DNA of 41,377 nucleotides. Source: JADHLJ01 sp038118725 (lineage in GTDB: Bacteria > Pseudomonadota > Alphaproteobacteria > Thalassobaculales > Thalassobaculaceae). The stretch covers positions 1-41,377 of the forward strand of contig JAYOIK010000046.1 of the NCBI GenBank assembly GCA_038118725.1. The letters run 5' to 3'. This document shows positions 17,257 through 26,685 of the stretch, piece after piece. The notes beneath the pieces were generated by a model. It saw only the letters and a program-made list of their open reading frames with translations. It did not search any database and was not told where the DNA came from. A program made the position numbers and the translations under genes. Each line of letters begins with the position of its first letter. Position 1 is the stretch's first letter.

Positions 17257-18547
17257 CGGTATCTCCCCCGTTTCGATTGCCCGGCAACAGCAGGGCGCGG
17301 ATCAAGGCCTCGGTTGCGGTGTCCAGCTTGTTCTCGCAAGCCAGCACCCGTAAGGCCTCGCTAGGTCTATGCAACAATCGGCTCGCGAGCAAGCGGGTTG
17401 CTTCCTCGGCGCCGGCGGAGGGCTTCTCTCGCAACACGGCGAGCCGTTCCTGTTCGACCGCGTCGCGCAGTTCGATGATCAACGGATCCGCGTCACGGCC
17501 CGCGAGGCCGCCGAGAAATTCGGAAACCTGCTCCGCGATGATGCCTTCGGCCTGCGCGATCGCGGCTTGTCGCGCCGACTTGCCTTCGGAGGCCAGGTTT
17601 TCCAGATCATTCAGATCATAAAGAAACGCGTCGTCAAGGCGTTCAACGGCGGGATCCACATCGGCGGGAACGGCGAGGTCGACGAGGAAGATCGGTTTGC
17701 GTCGCCGGGCGCGCAGCGCCGATTGCAGCATCTCCACGTCGACCGCGTAGCGTCCGTCACCATTGGCGCAAAGCACGATATCCGCCTGGGCCAAGGTTTT
17801 GGCGCGGGTCTCGAAATCGGCGATATGGGCGGACAGGTCGCGCGCGGCCAACTCGGCCCGGCGTGGGGAGCGATCGGCGACGATGACGTGCTCGAGGCCG
17901 TTTTCCTTGAATTGCGCGCCCATCATCAGGGCGATGTCGTCGACGCCCAGCATGGCGAGGCGGCAGTCCGAAAGACCGCCATGAATGCTTCGCGCGACCC
18001 GAATGGCCGCCGCGACAAGCGAGGTCGGTCCCTCCGCGATGGCGGTCTCGGAGCGAACCCGCTTGGCGGCCGTGTAGGACGCGCGCAACACGGGCTCCAG
18101 TCGTGGTCCCGCCATGCCGTGGGAGGCAGCCAGGCGATGGCTCGCGCGTACCTGGCCCAACACTTGGGGTTCGCCGATCACTTGGCTTTCCAAGGCGGCG
18201 GAGACACGAAATATATGGGTGAGGGCGGCGGCGCCGGTGAGGTGATAGAGCGACGAGACGACCTGGCTCGCCTCGATCGGCGTCGGCGTCGTCAACGCCT
18301 CGGTGACCAGGGTCGGGACATCCTCGGCGGCGTCATGAAAGGCTCGTATCTCGACCCGATCACAGGTCGACATCACCATGGCTTCGCTGAAACCGGCTTC
18401 ATTCAAACATTTCAGGAACGCGGCCAGTTCCTCGTCGGCGACGAATATCGCCTCGCGGATCGGATCGGGACAGGTGCGGTGATCAAGCCCGATGACGTGC
18501 AAGCCGGCGAGCGGCGCGGCGGCTGCTCCCGAAACAATCGATGTCAT
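17246..18547 (-). CDS. hemA: glutamyl-tRNA reductase
   Basis: GluTR reduces Glu-tRNA(Glu) to glutamate-1-semialdehyde with NADPH, the first step of the C5 route to tetrapyrroles. It has 433 residues from ATG 18547, which overlaps the ispG stop (ATGA). The catalytic N domain is well kept: STCDRVEI with nucleophile C62, HIFRVSAALESQVIGEPQVLGQV at about 111-133, and AAKRVRSET. The NADPH domain is odd: where the family has a Gly-rich GxGxxG loop (often GAGEMG), this protein has GVDDIA at 201-206. The later segment FLVDLAVPADVDP and the C-terminal dimerisation region are normal. Most alphaproteobacteria make ALA with ALA synthase, so the role of this copy depends on whether that enzyme exists elsewhere in the genome. 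No ALA synthase gene lies in the window. Confidence 0.88.
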   Translation of the reverse strand: MTSIVSGAAAAPLAGLHVIGLDHRTCPDPIREAIFVADEELAAFLKCLNEAGFSEAMVMSTCDRVEIRAFHDAAEDVPTLVTEALTTPTPIEASQVVSSLYHLTGAAALTHIFRVSAALESQVIGEPQVLGQVRASHRLAASHGMAGPRLEPVLRASYTAAKRVRSETAIAEGPTSLVAAAIRVARSIHGGLSDCRLAMLGVDDIALMMGAQFKENGLEHVIVADRSPRRAELAARDLSAHIADFETRAKTLAQADIVLCANGDGRYAVDVEMLQSALRARRRKPIFLVDLAVPADVDPAVERLDDAFLYDLNDLENLASEGKSARQAAIAQAEGIIAEQVSEFLGGLAGRDADPLIIELRDAVEQERLAVLREKPSAGAEEATRLLASRLLHRPSEALRVLACENKLDTATEALIRALLLPGNRNGGDTGEF

Positions 18548-19707
18548 GAAGCGGCGGCGACGCTCTTCGCCGGTTTCGCGCCGCTGGACGCCTCGGCCGC
18601 GCCATCGCGCCGTTCCGCCTCGATCTCCTCGGCCTTTTTCTCGACCATCTCGACGAGGTGATCGACGACGTTCTTGTCCCGCAACCGATGATGCGGAAGG
18701 CCGGCGACATAGACTTGATGCACGTCCTTGCCGCCGCCGGTAAGCCCGAGGTCGGTCTCGCGCGCCTCTCCGGGACCATTCACGACGCACCCGATGACCG
18801 ACAGGGTCATGGGGGTGGTGATATGCGCCAGCCTCTCCTCCAGGGCCTTTACGGTCTCGATGACGTCGAATTGCTGGCGCGCGCAGGACGGGCAGGAAAT
18901 CACATTCACGCCCCGGTGGCGCAGGTTGAGCGACTTCAACATGTCAAAGCCGACCTTGACCTCGTCCACCGGATCCGAGGAGAGCGAGACACGGATCGTA
19001 TCGCCGATCCCGCTCCACAGCAGCATGCCCATGCCGATCGAGGACTTCACGGTTCCGATGCGGAAGCCACCGGCCTCGGTTATGCCCAGATGCAACGGAT
19101 AGTCCGTGGCTTCCGCGAGGCCCTGATAGGCGGCGACGGCGAGGAAGACATCCGAGGCCTTCACGCTGATCTTGAATTCGTGGAAGTCGTTGTCCTCCAG
19201 GGTACGGGCGTGTTCCAGGGCGCTCTCGACCATCGCCTCGGGGCAGGGCTCGCCGTATTTCTCCAGGAGGTGGCGCTCCAGGCTGCCGGCGTTGACGCCG
19301 ATCCGCATCGAGCAGCCGTGATCCCGGGCGGCTTGCACGACCTCGCGGACCTTCTCGGCCTTGCCGATATTGCCGGGATTGATCCGGAGGCATGCCGCGC
19401 CCGCCTCGGCGGCTTCGATCGCGCGCCGATAATGGAAATGGATGTCGGCGACGATGGGAACCGGGGAGGCCTTCACGATCTCCTTCATCGCCGCCGTCGA
19501 GTCCTGATCGGGGCAGGAGACCCGCACGATATCCGCGCCCGCCTCGGCGCAGGCCTCGATCTGCTTGATCGTCGCCTTGGCGTCGGACGTCAGAGTGTTG
19601 GTCATGGTTTGGACGGAAATCGGCGCGCCGTCGCCAACCGGGACGTCGCCGACATGAACGCGTCTGGAGGCGCGGCGCTGGATGTCTCGGTAAGGGCGAA
19701 TGCTCAT
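18544..19707 (-). CDS. ispG: HMBPP synthase (MEP pathway)
   Basis: IspG (GcpE) converts 2-C-methylerythritol 2,4-cyclodiphosphate to HMBPP in the non-mevalonate isoprenoid pathway, using a [4Fe-4S] cluster. It has 387 residues. Cluster ligands are visible: C272 and C275 in SCPSCARQQFD and C307 in IGCVVNGPGEA, with E314 as the fourth conserved ligand. The N-terminal TIM barrel begins with RRVHVGDVPVGDGAPISVQTM. A short Ala/Lys/Ser tail closes the protein. It follows the rodZ-like gene, the usual order in alphaproteobacteria, but hemA and not hisS comes next. Confidence 0.97.
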   Translation of the reverse strand: MSIRPYRDIQRRASRRVHVGDVPVGDGAPISVQTMTNTLTSDAKATIKQIEACAEAGADIVRVSCPDQDSTAAMKEIVKASPVPIVADIHFHYRRAIEAAEAGAACLRINPGNIGKAEKVREVVQAARDHGCSMRIGVNAGSLERHLLEKYGEPCPEAMVESALEHARTLEDNDFHEFKISVKASDVFLAVAAYQGLAEATDYPLHLGITEAGGFRIGTVKSSIGMGMLLWSGIGDTIRVSLSSDPVDEVKVGFDMLKSLNLRHRGVNVISCPSCARQQFDVIETVKALEERLAHITTPMTLSVIGCVVNGPGEARETDLGLTGGGKDVHQVYVAGLPHHRLRDKNVVDHLVEMVEKKAEEIEAERRDGAAEASSGAKPAKSVAAAS

Positions 19708-19855
19708 GGTCGGGTTCCAGCGATTTGCAGGCGCGCGCGCGCCAAGACCCTATATATCAGGGACCGGCTCCCACGCGAACAGGCTGACTGAAAAAATCCC
19801 ACATCGATGAACGAGGACGAACGGAAGGCGACCGGCTTTACCGCCTTGCTCGGTT

Positions 19856-21494
19856 CTAGTTGACTCGTTTTTCGAGGCTATCTGGCGCGAGATCTATATC
19901 GCGGGCGATATCGCCATTGCCACCGATCGAGGGCACGGCCTTGCCGTCGATCAGGATCGTCAACGCGCCGGCATTGCCCGTGAATAGTTTGAGGCCGTCG
20001 CGATCCGGGACCTCGTAGACATCACCCGCCCGCATGACCTTGGTCATGATGGTGGTCGCGTCCGACGCGCGTACCTGCACCCAACTCGCGGCGCTGGCCT
20101 TGATGACTACCCTGGTCGGTTTTGTGTCGGCGGCTTGCCGGGCGAATGCCGCTCCGGTGGGGCGAGAGTCGCGAGACACGGCCGGCGCGGAAGGGATCGA
20201 GATGGAAGGCGTTCCGGCGGCTGTCGTCTGGGGCGCGGCCACCTCTTGTGCCTGGGAATGTTCAGTCGCTTCGCTCGCCTCCGACGTGGCTTCGGGCGCG
20301 ACTGTCCGCGACGGGCCGGTAACCAGGACGGGCACGTCGTCACTTTCCATCGGCGGCGACGCCACCAACCGGGGGGCTGGCGACGTCGGGACCGTTTCGC
20401 TCGCCGGCTCCGTCTTCGCGACGATCCGCGAGGTCTCGTTCGGCATTTGCAGCGCCGGTGCCTGGGAAATGGAGGTGCTGGACAACGCCTCGGAACCCGC
20501 GGTCGCGGGCATCGTATCCGTTGTCGCGGTGATACTCGGGTTTGAAGCGCCGATATCGTCGGAAACCGCGCTGGGTTCCGTCACTGGGAGCGTGACAGTT
20601 ATGCCTTCCTCGGTCGTCGGCGTGATGTTCAGGACCGTGGTCTCGCTCAATGGGACCGAGATAGAGGGAACCGGAGAGATGTCATCCGTCGCCGGCGGGC
20701 TGGCCGCGATCGCCGCCGTGGTAAAACCGTCCGAGGCGGCGCCGGTCGACGGCTGGTCGAGCCATGACTGCAGAACCTCCGGGACTTCCAGGCTATAGCC
20801 CGCGACGGCACGACCGGAATCCGTGACATGGTACCAACCGGCATAGGCGAAGATAGCGAGAAACGCCGCGACGAACATCAGCGCGCCGCCGGGAACCTTG
20901 CCTTCCGGCGCCGGCGAGGGAAACGCCAATTGCCGCGGGCCGTTCAGGTCGCTCGCCTCCGCCTTGAACAGAACGATCGCCTTTTCCACGTCAAGATCGA
21001 GATACTGCGCGTAGGTGCGCACATAGCCGATCGCGTATGTCATGCCCGGAAGCGCCTTGAAATCGCCGTCCTCAAGCGCCGCGAGATAGGCCATGCGAAT
21101 TCGAAGATTGCGTGACGCGTCGCCAAGGCTTTGCCCGGAACGTTCTCGCGCCCGGCGGAGCGTCGCCCCGATCTCGGTGGTTTCCTCTTGTTCGACGGTC
21201 TTCGCGTCGCGGACAAACGCGCCGGCCGGGTCTTGGGTGAGGTCTTGGGNNNNNNNNNNNNNNNNNNNNNNNNNNNNNNNNNNNNNNNNNNNNNNNNNNN
21301 NNNNNNNNNNNNNNNNNNNNNNNNNNNNNNNNNNNNNNNNNNNNNNNNNGGGCGGGATCTTGGGGCAGGTCTTGGTCCAGGTTCTGGGATACACCCGCGC
21401 CAAGCGTCGGCGACCGCCGGCGCCCGGAAGTCCGCGCTTCCGTGGCGTCGATGTCGATTAGCTTGAGCTTTGATTTACAGCTCGCCAATCCCAT
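19856..21494 (-). CDS. RodZ-like HTH / DUF4115 membrane protein, interrupted by gap
   Basis: Cytoplasmic helix-turn-helix followed by one membrane helix and a periplasmic domain, the RodZ plan; RodZ links MreB to the cell-wall elongation machinery. After the gap the sequence reads: HTH_25 domain (TEIGATLRRARERSGQSLGD...), TM segment GALMFVAAFLAIFAYAGWY, a long Ser/Thr/Pro/Ala-rich periplasmic linker of about 200 residues, then a DUF4115 domain (ASWVQVRASDATTIMTKVMRAGDVYEV) to the end. Before the gap I take ATG 21494 (MGLASCKSKLKLIDIDATEA), because that frame ends in QNLDQDLPQDPA, which matches the QDLTQDPA that resumes after the gap. With 100 N as written the two parts are out of frame, so the true gap length should be 2 modulo 3. 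The start is less sure than the rest. Confidence 0.75.
21222..21391 (-). repeat. coding tandem repeat flanking the gap
   Basis: On both sides of the gap the minus strand shows 12-base units encoding Q-D/N-L/P-x: QNLD, QDLP, QDPA before the gap and QDLT, QDPA after it. The 24-base blocks CAAGACCTG.CCCAAGATCCCGCC and CAAGACCTCACCCAAGACCCGGCC differ only at a few bases. The total copy number is hidden by the gap. Confidence 0.8.
21250..21349. other. assembly gap (100 N)
   Basis: Exactly 100 N, a placeholder size, inside the N-terminal coding part of the rodZ-like gene. Both edges are copies of the same short tandem repeat, which explains why assembly failed here. The real length is unknown. Confidence 0.99.
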
Positions 21495-21635
21495 GATTTT
21501 CCGTCCGGCCATCAATCTGAATTTCTGGAGCGCGACAGGGCCAAATTCTGGTCGCCATCGACCATCCACAATGTCAACAATAATATATTATCGCTTAAAA
21601 AACAACGGTCTAATGACGAGATCAGATGGATTCGG

Positions 21636-23957
21636 TTAGACTGAAATTCCGTGATCCCGCGCGTAACCCGCTAAAGTGGCGCGCGTATGTTTACCGTTGT
21701 TTTTCAAAGCATTATCGATGAAATCGGTGATTCCGTGGTAATTCGCCGACATTATAGCTTCTTTTATTGGGCCAATTGAGGCCGCGGTCATCGACAAACG
21801 CCGATATCCCAAACCCAACAAGGCGAGCGCTTCCAGAGGCCGCCCCGCCATCTCTCCACAGACCGTTACAGGCACCTTCGCGTTGTCACAGGATCGGGCG
21901 ATTTTCTTCATCACCCGTAGGAAGGCCGGCGCCAGGGTATCGTATCGGCGCGTGATCCGGTCGCTATCGCGATCCACGGCGAAAATGAACTGAAAAAGAT
22001 CGTTGGACCCAATGGATAGAAAATCGACCCGTGGGAGCAGGCTGTCCAGTTGCCACAACAGCGCGGGAACTTCGATCATGGCGCCAAGGCGTATGGCTTC
22101 AGGCGTGCCATGTCCACGCGACCTAGCCCTGTCGACTTCCCGGTCAACGATTGTCTTGGCGAGGTCGAATTCCGTGATGTCGGTGACCATGGGAAACATC
22201 AGCCGCAACTCGCGATCCGCGCTTGCGCGGATAAGGGCGCGGATCTGTTGCCTCAGAATGCTTGGGCGATCCAGGAGAATGCGCATCGAGCGCCAGCCCA
22301 TCGCCGGGTTGAGTTCCTCCTCCGTGGCGAAGGATTGCAGATTCTTGTCGCCGCCCACGTCGAGAGCGCGAAAGGTGACGGGTCGACCTTCCGCGCCTTG
22401 GATGATCGCCTTGTACAAGGCGGTTTGCGCCTCGACATCCGGGAACTCGCGGCGGGTCATGAACGGGATCTCGGTGCGGAACAGCCCGACACCGTCGGCG
22501 CCGGAGGAGGCCACATGGGGCATGTCGACCAGCAATCCGGCATTCATCAACAGCGACACGGGCACCCCGTCGCGGGTGACGCAGGGGGTATCGCGAAGAT
22601 CGGCGAAGCGCGCCCGGGCGGCGATGCGCGCTTCCACGCTGCGTTCGAACTGTTCGCGAACCTCGTCCGCCGGGCGCAAGAAAACCTGGGCATTGTCGCC
22701 GTCCATGATGACGGGATCACCGGTCTCGGCTTCGCTCAGAATGCCCTCGACCTTGCCGATGACGGGAATCTCCAGCGCCCGCGCGACGATGGCGACATGG
22801 GCCGTCGCGGACCCTTCCTCCAGCAACACGCCGCGAAGGTTCTCGCGGTCATAGGCGAGCAGGTCCGCCGGCCCCATGTTGCGAGCAACGAGCACGGCGT
22901 TTTCCGGCGGGCCGGCACGGCGGGCCGCGGCGGCGTCGACCGGGTTCGCGGCATCCGCCAGATCTCCCATCAATTCATCCGCGAGGGCCTCGAAATCGTG
23001 GAGCCGCTCGCGCAAATAGGGATCGGTGATGCGGCCCATCCGCGCGCGAGTGTCGTTCAGACCATGCTGTACCGCGGCTTCGGCGGTCAGCCCGTTGTCG
23101 ATCGCGTCACGCATGCGCGAGAGCCAACCTCGGTCCCGGGCGAACATGCTATAGGCCTGCAAGACCTCCGTATGTTCTCCGGTTTGGGCGAGCGGCGTGC
23201 CCTCCATGAGGCGGTCCAGGCGCTCGTGCAATGTCGCGAGCGCGGCTTCTAGACGGGCCCGCTCGTTTTTCGGGTCCTCGGCCACCGCCCTGCGGATCAC
23301 CAGAGGCTGGCGATGCAGATGCACGGTGCCGAAGGAAATGCCTGGGACAATGGAAAGCCCGGTAAGCCTGGTCGGCGCCGAACGAGAGCCCTCGCCGTCC
23401 TCGCCGCCGAAAATCCGGCTCGATGACAGAAGATCCGCGAGAGCCATCGCGAAGGTTTCGAGGGTCTCGATCTCTTCGTCGGCATAGCGTCGCCGGGTCC
23501 GGTTCTGCACCGCGATCACCCCGAGCAGACGCTCGGAGCGAAGCACCGGAACACCCATCAAGGATTGAAAGATTTCCTCGCCGGTCTCGGGCCGATAGGC
23601 GAATTTCGGATGAGATTGAGCGTCCGAGAGGGCATGGGGCCGGGCGCGCGCCGCGATGTCCCCGACAAGACCTTCGCCGACACGCAAACGCGTGCGATGC
23701 ACGGCTTCGGGATTGAGCCCCTCGGTGGCGCATAGCTCGAGGAAATTGTCGGCGCGCCGGACATAGATCGAGCAGACCTCGGCCTTCATGTCGGCGGCGA
23801 CGATCTGGACGATTTGATCCAGACGCTCCTGATCGGTGCCGCCCTGGGCCATGACGTCGCGAAGACGCCTGAGCATGCGGCGCGAGTCCCCCACGAACCC
23901 GAACGGTTCGCGCTCGCCTTGTCCGGAGCCGGTTTGCTTCTCGGACTCGGCCATCAC
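21636..23957 (-). CDS. ptsP: PtsP, nitrogen-PTS enzyme I with GAF domain
   Basis: EI-Ntr starts the PTS-Ntr phosphorelay: it takes phosphate from PEP and passes it to NPr and then EIIA-Ntr, regulating nitrogen, potassium and polymer metabolism. It has 773 residues. The GAF sensor domain is about 40-180. The EI N-terminal domain begins at about 200 (LTGLSIVPGISFGTV), and the phosphorylated histidine is H387 in GSATAHVAIVARALEIPVIG. The PEP-binding barrel follows, with TEIPFMTRREFPD, SIGSNDLFQF and the catalytic Cys segment VTVCGEMAGRP. A second ATG three bases in is equally possible. Only one base separates it from lysC, so the two are surely one transcript. GAF in this enzyme binds glutamine in some species (known for the family, not shown here). 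Confidence 0.95.
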   Translation of the reverse strand: MMAESEKQTGSGQGEREPFGFVGDSRRMLRRLRDVMAQGGTDQERLDQIVQIVAADMKAEVCSIYVRRADNFLELCATEGLNPEAVHRTRLRVGEGLVGDIAARARPHALSDAQSHPKFAYRPETGEEIFQSLMGVPVLRSERLLGVIAVQNRTRRRYADEEIETLETFAMALADLLSSSRIFGGEDGEGSRSAPTRLTGLSIVPGISFGTVHLHRQPLVIRRAVAEDPKNERARLEAALATLHERLDRLMEGTPLAQTGEHTEVLQAYSMFARDRGWLSRMRDAIDNGLTAEAAVQHGLNDTRARMGRITDPYLRERLHDFEALADELMGDLADAANPVDAAAARRAGPPENAVLVARNMGPADLLAYDRENLRGVLLEEGSATAHVAIVARALEIPVIGKVEGILSEAETGDPVIMDGDNAQVFLRPADEVREQFERSVEARIAARARFADLRDTPCVTRDGVPVSLLMNAGLLVDMPHVASSGADGVGLFRTEIPFMTRREFPDVEAQTALYKAIIQGAEGRPVTFRALDVGGDKNLQSFATEEELNPAMGWRSMRILLDRPSILRQQIRALIRASADRELRLMFPMVTDITEFDLAKTIVDREVDRARSRGHGTPEAIRLGAMIEVPALLWQLDSLLPRVDFLSIGSNDLFQFIFAVDRDSDRITRRYDTLAPAFLRVMKKIARSCDNAKVPVTVCGEMAGRPLEALALLGLGYRRLSMTAASIGPIKEAIMSANYHGITDFIDNALKNNGKHTRATLAGYARDHGISV

Positions 23958-23958
23958 T

Positions 23959-25188
23959 TTAGGTCGTCACGTCGGCGTCCAGGCCGTAGGCGGTATGCAG
24001 TGCCCGGACCGCGAGTTCGGTATAGTCCGAGGCGATCAGCACGCTCACCTTGATCTCCGAGGTGGAGATGACCTGAATGTTGATGCCACGATCGGCCAGG
24101 GTCTGGAACATGGTCTTGGCCACGCCGGGTTGGCTGCGCATCCCGACGCCGACAACCGATACCTTGGCCACGGTCGGATCGGCGATCATGTCGGTGAAGC
24201 CGATATCCTCCTTGATCCCGTCGAGAACCTTGGCGGCGCGGTCTAGGTCCGTACGACCGACGGTGAAGGTCAGGTCGGTGGTTTCGCCGTCCTCGGTAAC
24301 GTTCTGGACGATCATGTCGACATTGACCGCCGCGTCGGCGAGCGAGCCGAAAATCCCACCGGCGACACCGGGCCGATCCTTGACCCGGCGCAGGGTTATC
24401 TTTGCTTCATCGGGGCTGTAGGCGATACCACTAACGATGCGTTGTTCCACGATCTCATCCTCGTCCACCACCAGCGTGCCGGGCACGTCGGCGAAACTTG
24501 AAAGCACTTGCAGGCGCACGTTGTGGCTCATCGCCAGGGCGGCGGAACGTGTCTGCAATACCTTGGCGCCCTGGGACGCCATTTCCAGCATTTCCTCATA
24601 GGTAATGCGGTCGATCTTCTGGGCGCCGGCGACGATCCGGGGATCGGTCGTGTAGACGCCGTCGACATCGGTGTAGATGTCGCAACGATCGGCGTTCAGC
24701 GCAGCCGCCAAAGCCACCGCCGAGGTGTCCGAGCCGCCTCGGCCCAGAGTCGTGATGCGATTATCGGGTCCGATCCCCTGGAAGCCGGGAATGACCGTGA
24801 CCTGGCCGGCCTCGAGCCGCTCGATCAACTGGCGGGTATCGATTTCCTCGATCCGCGCGTTGCCATGCGTCTTATCGGTCTTGAGCGGGATTTGCCAGCC
24901 TTGCCAGGATCGTGCGTCGATCCCGAGATCCTGTAGAGCCAGGGCCAGCAAGCCGCTGGTGACCTGCTCTCCCGTCGCGACAACCGCGTCGTATTCGCGC
25001 GCGTCGTGCAGACGACTGATCTCGGTAGTCCAGTTGACCAATTGGTTGGTCACGCCGGCCATCGCGGAAACCACGACGGCGACTTGGTTACCGTTGTCGA
25101 CCTCGCGCTTGACGCGCTGGGCGACGTTTCGGATACGCTCGATATCGGCGACGGACGTGCCGCCGAACTTCTGGACAATGCGGGCCAT
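23959..25188 (-). CDS. lysC: aspartate kinase
   Basis: Phosphorylates aspartate at the head of the lysine, threonine and methionine pathways. It has 409 residues from ATG 25188 (MARIVQKFGGTSVADIERI); a GTG two codons upstream is also open. The kinase domain holds KFGGTSVA at 8-15 and the substrate loop GRGGSDTSAVALA. Two C-terminal ACT domains follow from about 265 (GVAGGIFGSLADAAVNVDMI, GVAKTMFQTLADRGINIQVISTSE), the site of feedback inhibition by lysine or threonine. The length fits the single-polypeptide alpha/beta type. It is divergent from ubiG and followed at once by ptsP, both usual in this class. Confidence 0.96.
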   Translation of the reverse strand: MARIVQKFGGTSVADIERIRNVAQRVKREVDNGNQVAVVVSAMAGVTNQLVNWTTEISRLHDAREYDAVVATGEQVTSGLLALALQDLGIDARSWQGWQIPLKTDKTHGNARIEEIDTRQLIERLEAGQVTVIPGFQGIGPDNRITTLGRGGSDTSAVALAAALNADRCDIYTDVDGVYTTDPRIVAGAQKIDRITYEEMLEMASQGAKVLQTRSAALAMSHNVRLQVLSSFADVPGTLVVDEDEIVEQRIVSGIAYSPDEAKITLRRVKDRPGVAGGIFGSLADAAVNVDMIVQNVTEDGETTDLTFTVGRTDLDRAAKVLDGIKEDIGFTDMIADPTVAKVSVVGVGMRSQPGVAKTMFQTLADRGINIQVISTSEIKVSVLIASDYTELAVRALHTAYGLDADVTT

Positions 25189-25277
25189 GTCCACTCACTG
25201 TTCGGATGTTCCACCAACCGCTTGCCGTTGCTGGTCCTCGGGTTGAATCCAGGGTTTGCTTGGGCGCGGCGGGCGTA

Positions 25278-25306
25278 TACATACTCGCGCGGAGGGATGG
25301 CGGCAA
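25278..25306 (-). promoter_or_regulatory. possible lysC promoter
   Basis: On the minus strand TTGCCG (25306-25301) and TATGTA (25283-25278) are 17 bases apart, about 90 bases before the lysC start. Consensus match is moderate. The region is shared with the leader of the divergent ubiG. Confidence 0.35.
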
Positions 25307-25370
25307 GACCGGGTTGGAACGTGGCGGTCAAGTCGGTATCCGAACCGTCACGGGCCGGGGAGATCATAAG

Positions 25371-26129
25371 GTGCGGCAGCAAGCGGCAAGTGTTGATCCG
25401 GACGAGATCGAGCGGTTCTCGGCCCTGGCGGATGAATGGTGGGATCCCGCCGGAGCCTTCGCGCCCCTGCATCGTATGTCGCATGCCCGCATGGCCTTCA
25501 TTCGCGAGGCCTTGTCGGAACTGGGCGCGGATGACGCCGCGTCGTTCCGACCGTTCACCGGGCTTCGGGTCCTCGATGTCGGTTGCGGCGGGGGCCTGCT
25601 CTGCGAGCCGCTCTCCAGGCTCGGCGCCACCGTCACGGGGATCGACGCCTCGGACCAGGCGATCGCCGCCGCCAAGGCGCACGCCGTGCTTTCCGGCCTG
25701 GAGATCACCTATGAGTGCGGCGCCGCGGAAGCTCTGCTGGAGCGCGTCGACGGCGTGGAGACCCGGCGGTTTGACGCCGTGATCGCGTCCGAGGTTATCG
25801 AGCACGTGACCGACCCCGCCGCCTTTCTCGCGAGCTTGGCGGATCTGGCCCGGCCCGGCGGCGTGGTGGTTCTGACGACCTTGAACCGCTCGGCGCGATC
25901 CATGGTGATCGCCAAGGTGCTTGCCGAATACGTGCTGCGGGTCCTGCCGGCGGGAACCCATGACTGGCGTAAGTTTCTGACGCCGGATGAGCTCTCGGCG
26001 CTGATGCGCGAGGCGGGCCTCAAGGTTACCGCCGAGCGGGGGATCGGCTATAGCGTCGCGCGGGACCGGTTTGAACTCGGTGATGATCTGTCGGTCAACT
26101 ACGCGATGGTGGGCAGGCGGGAGCGCTGA
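25371..26129 (+). CDS. ubiG: ubiquinone biosynthesis O-methyltransferase
   Basis: UbiG performs both O-methylations in ubiquinone synthesis, using SAM. From GTG 25371 it has 252 residues. I prefer this start because GGGGAG lies 8 bases upstream and the family begins with ASVDPDEIERFSALADEWWDP; the frame open from 25206 overlaps the divergent lysC leader. The SAM loop DVGCGGG is at 69-75, with GATVTGIDAS following. VIASEVIEHVTDP and the C-terminal NYAMVGRR match UbiG. An amphipathic membrane-associating segment is likely around GTHDWRKFLTP. Identification is firm. Confidence 0.94.
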   Translation: MRQQAASVDPDEIERFSALADEWWDPAGAFAPLHRMSHARMAFIREALSELGADDAASFRPFTGLRVLDVGCGGGLLCEPLSRLGATVTGIDASDQAIAAAKAHAVLSGLEITYECGAAEALLERVDGVETRRFDAVIASEVIEHVTDPAAFLASLADLARPGGVVVLTTLNRSARSMVIAKVLAEYVLRVLPAGTHDWRKFLTPDELSALMREAGLKVTAERGIGYSVARDRFELGDDLSVNYAMVGRRER

Positions 26130-26146
26130 GCGCGGGAAGCCGCGCC

Positions 26147-26602
26147 TCAGGCGTTGTCCTTCGGAACCCACGGGACGGCGCCGAATTCGATGCCTTCCTC
26201 CTGTAGCGCCTTGGCCTCGTCGGCGCTGGTCTCGCCGTAGATGCCCTTTGGATCGGTCTCGCCGTAGTGGATCTTGCGGGCTTCCTCGGCGAAGCGCGGG
26301 CCGACATAGTCGCAGGATTCCTCGATCTTTGAGCGAATCTCAAGCAGTTGCCGGCGCAAAGCCGCGGCTTCCGGCGCGACCTGGACTTGTTTGGCGCGGC
26401 CCTTGGCGGGCGCGTCTTCCGGCTGGGCGTTTTGACGGGTGCCACCGATGCGCGGCGCCATGAGGGCCTTGGTAATCTTCGAGGAACCGCAAGACGGACA
26501 TTCCAGCAACCCCCGCGCCGCCTGTTCGTCATAAGCGGCGCTGTCGCGGAACCAAGCGTCGAAACCGTGTTCGTCTTCACATTGCAGTTGGTAGTGAATC
26601 AT
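26147..26602 (-). CDS. DUF1178 family protein
   Basis: A 151-residue cytoplasmic protein of unknown function, conserved in alpha- and betaproteobacteria. The N terminus MIHYQLQCEDEHGFDAWF and the zinc-ribbon-like pair C35/C38 in LECPSCGSSK, together with C8, suggest metal binding. The middle is a Gly/Ala/Lys linker, and the C-terminal half carries the conserved PRFAEEARKIHYGE and GIYGETSADEAKAL blocks. It is convergent with ubiG, 17 bases away, a neighbourhood kept in relatives. Its stop and start are unambiguous. Confidence 0.9.
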   Translation of the reverse strand: MIHYQLQCEDEHGFDAWFRDSAAYDEQAARGLLECPSCGSSKITKALMAPRIGGTRQNAQPEDAPAKGRAKQVQVAPEAAALRRQLLEIRSKIEESCDYVGPRFAEEARKIHYGETDPKGIYGETSADEAKALQEEGIEFGAVPWVPKDNA

Positions 26603-26685
26603 CTCGCAACCCCAAGTCTCACATCCGTTATATAGTGTTGATTCGACATTCGTCCAATACGAACGCGTTGATGATCGGGGAGGCG

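Noticed and set aside
17369..19791. Two long plus-strand frames over hemA and ispG
   Set aside because: Antisense shadows; the minus strand carries complete, motif-bearing genes with coupled starts.
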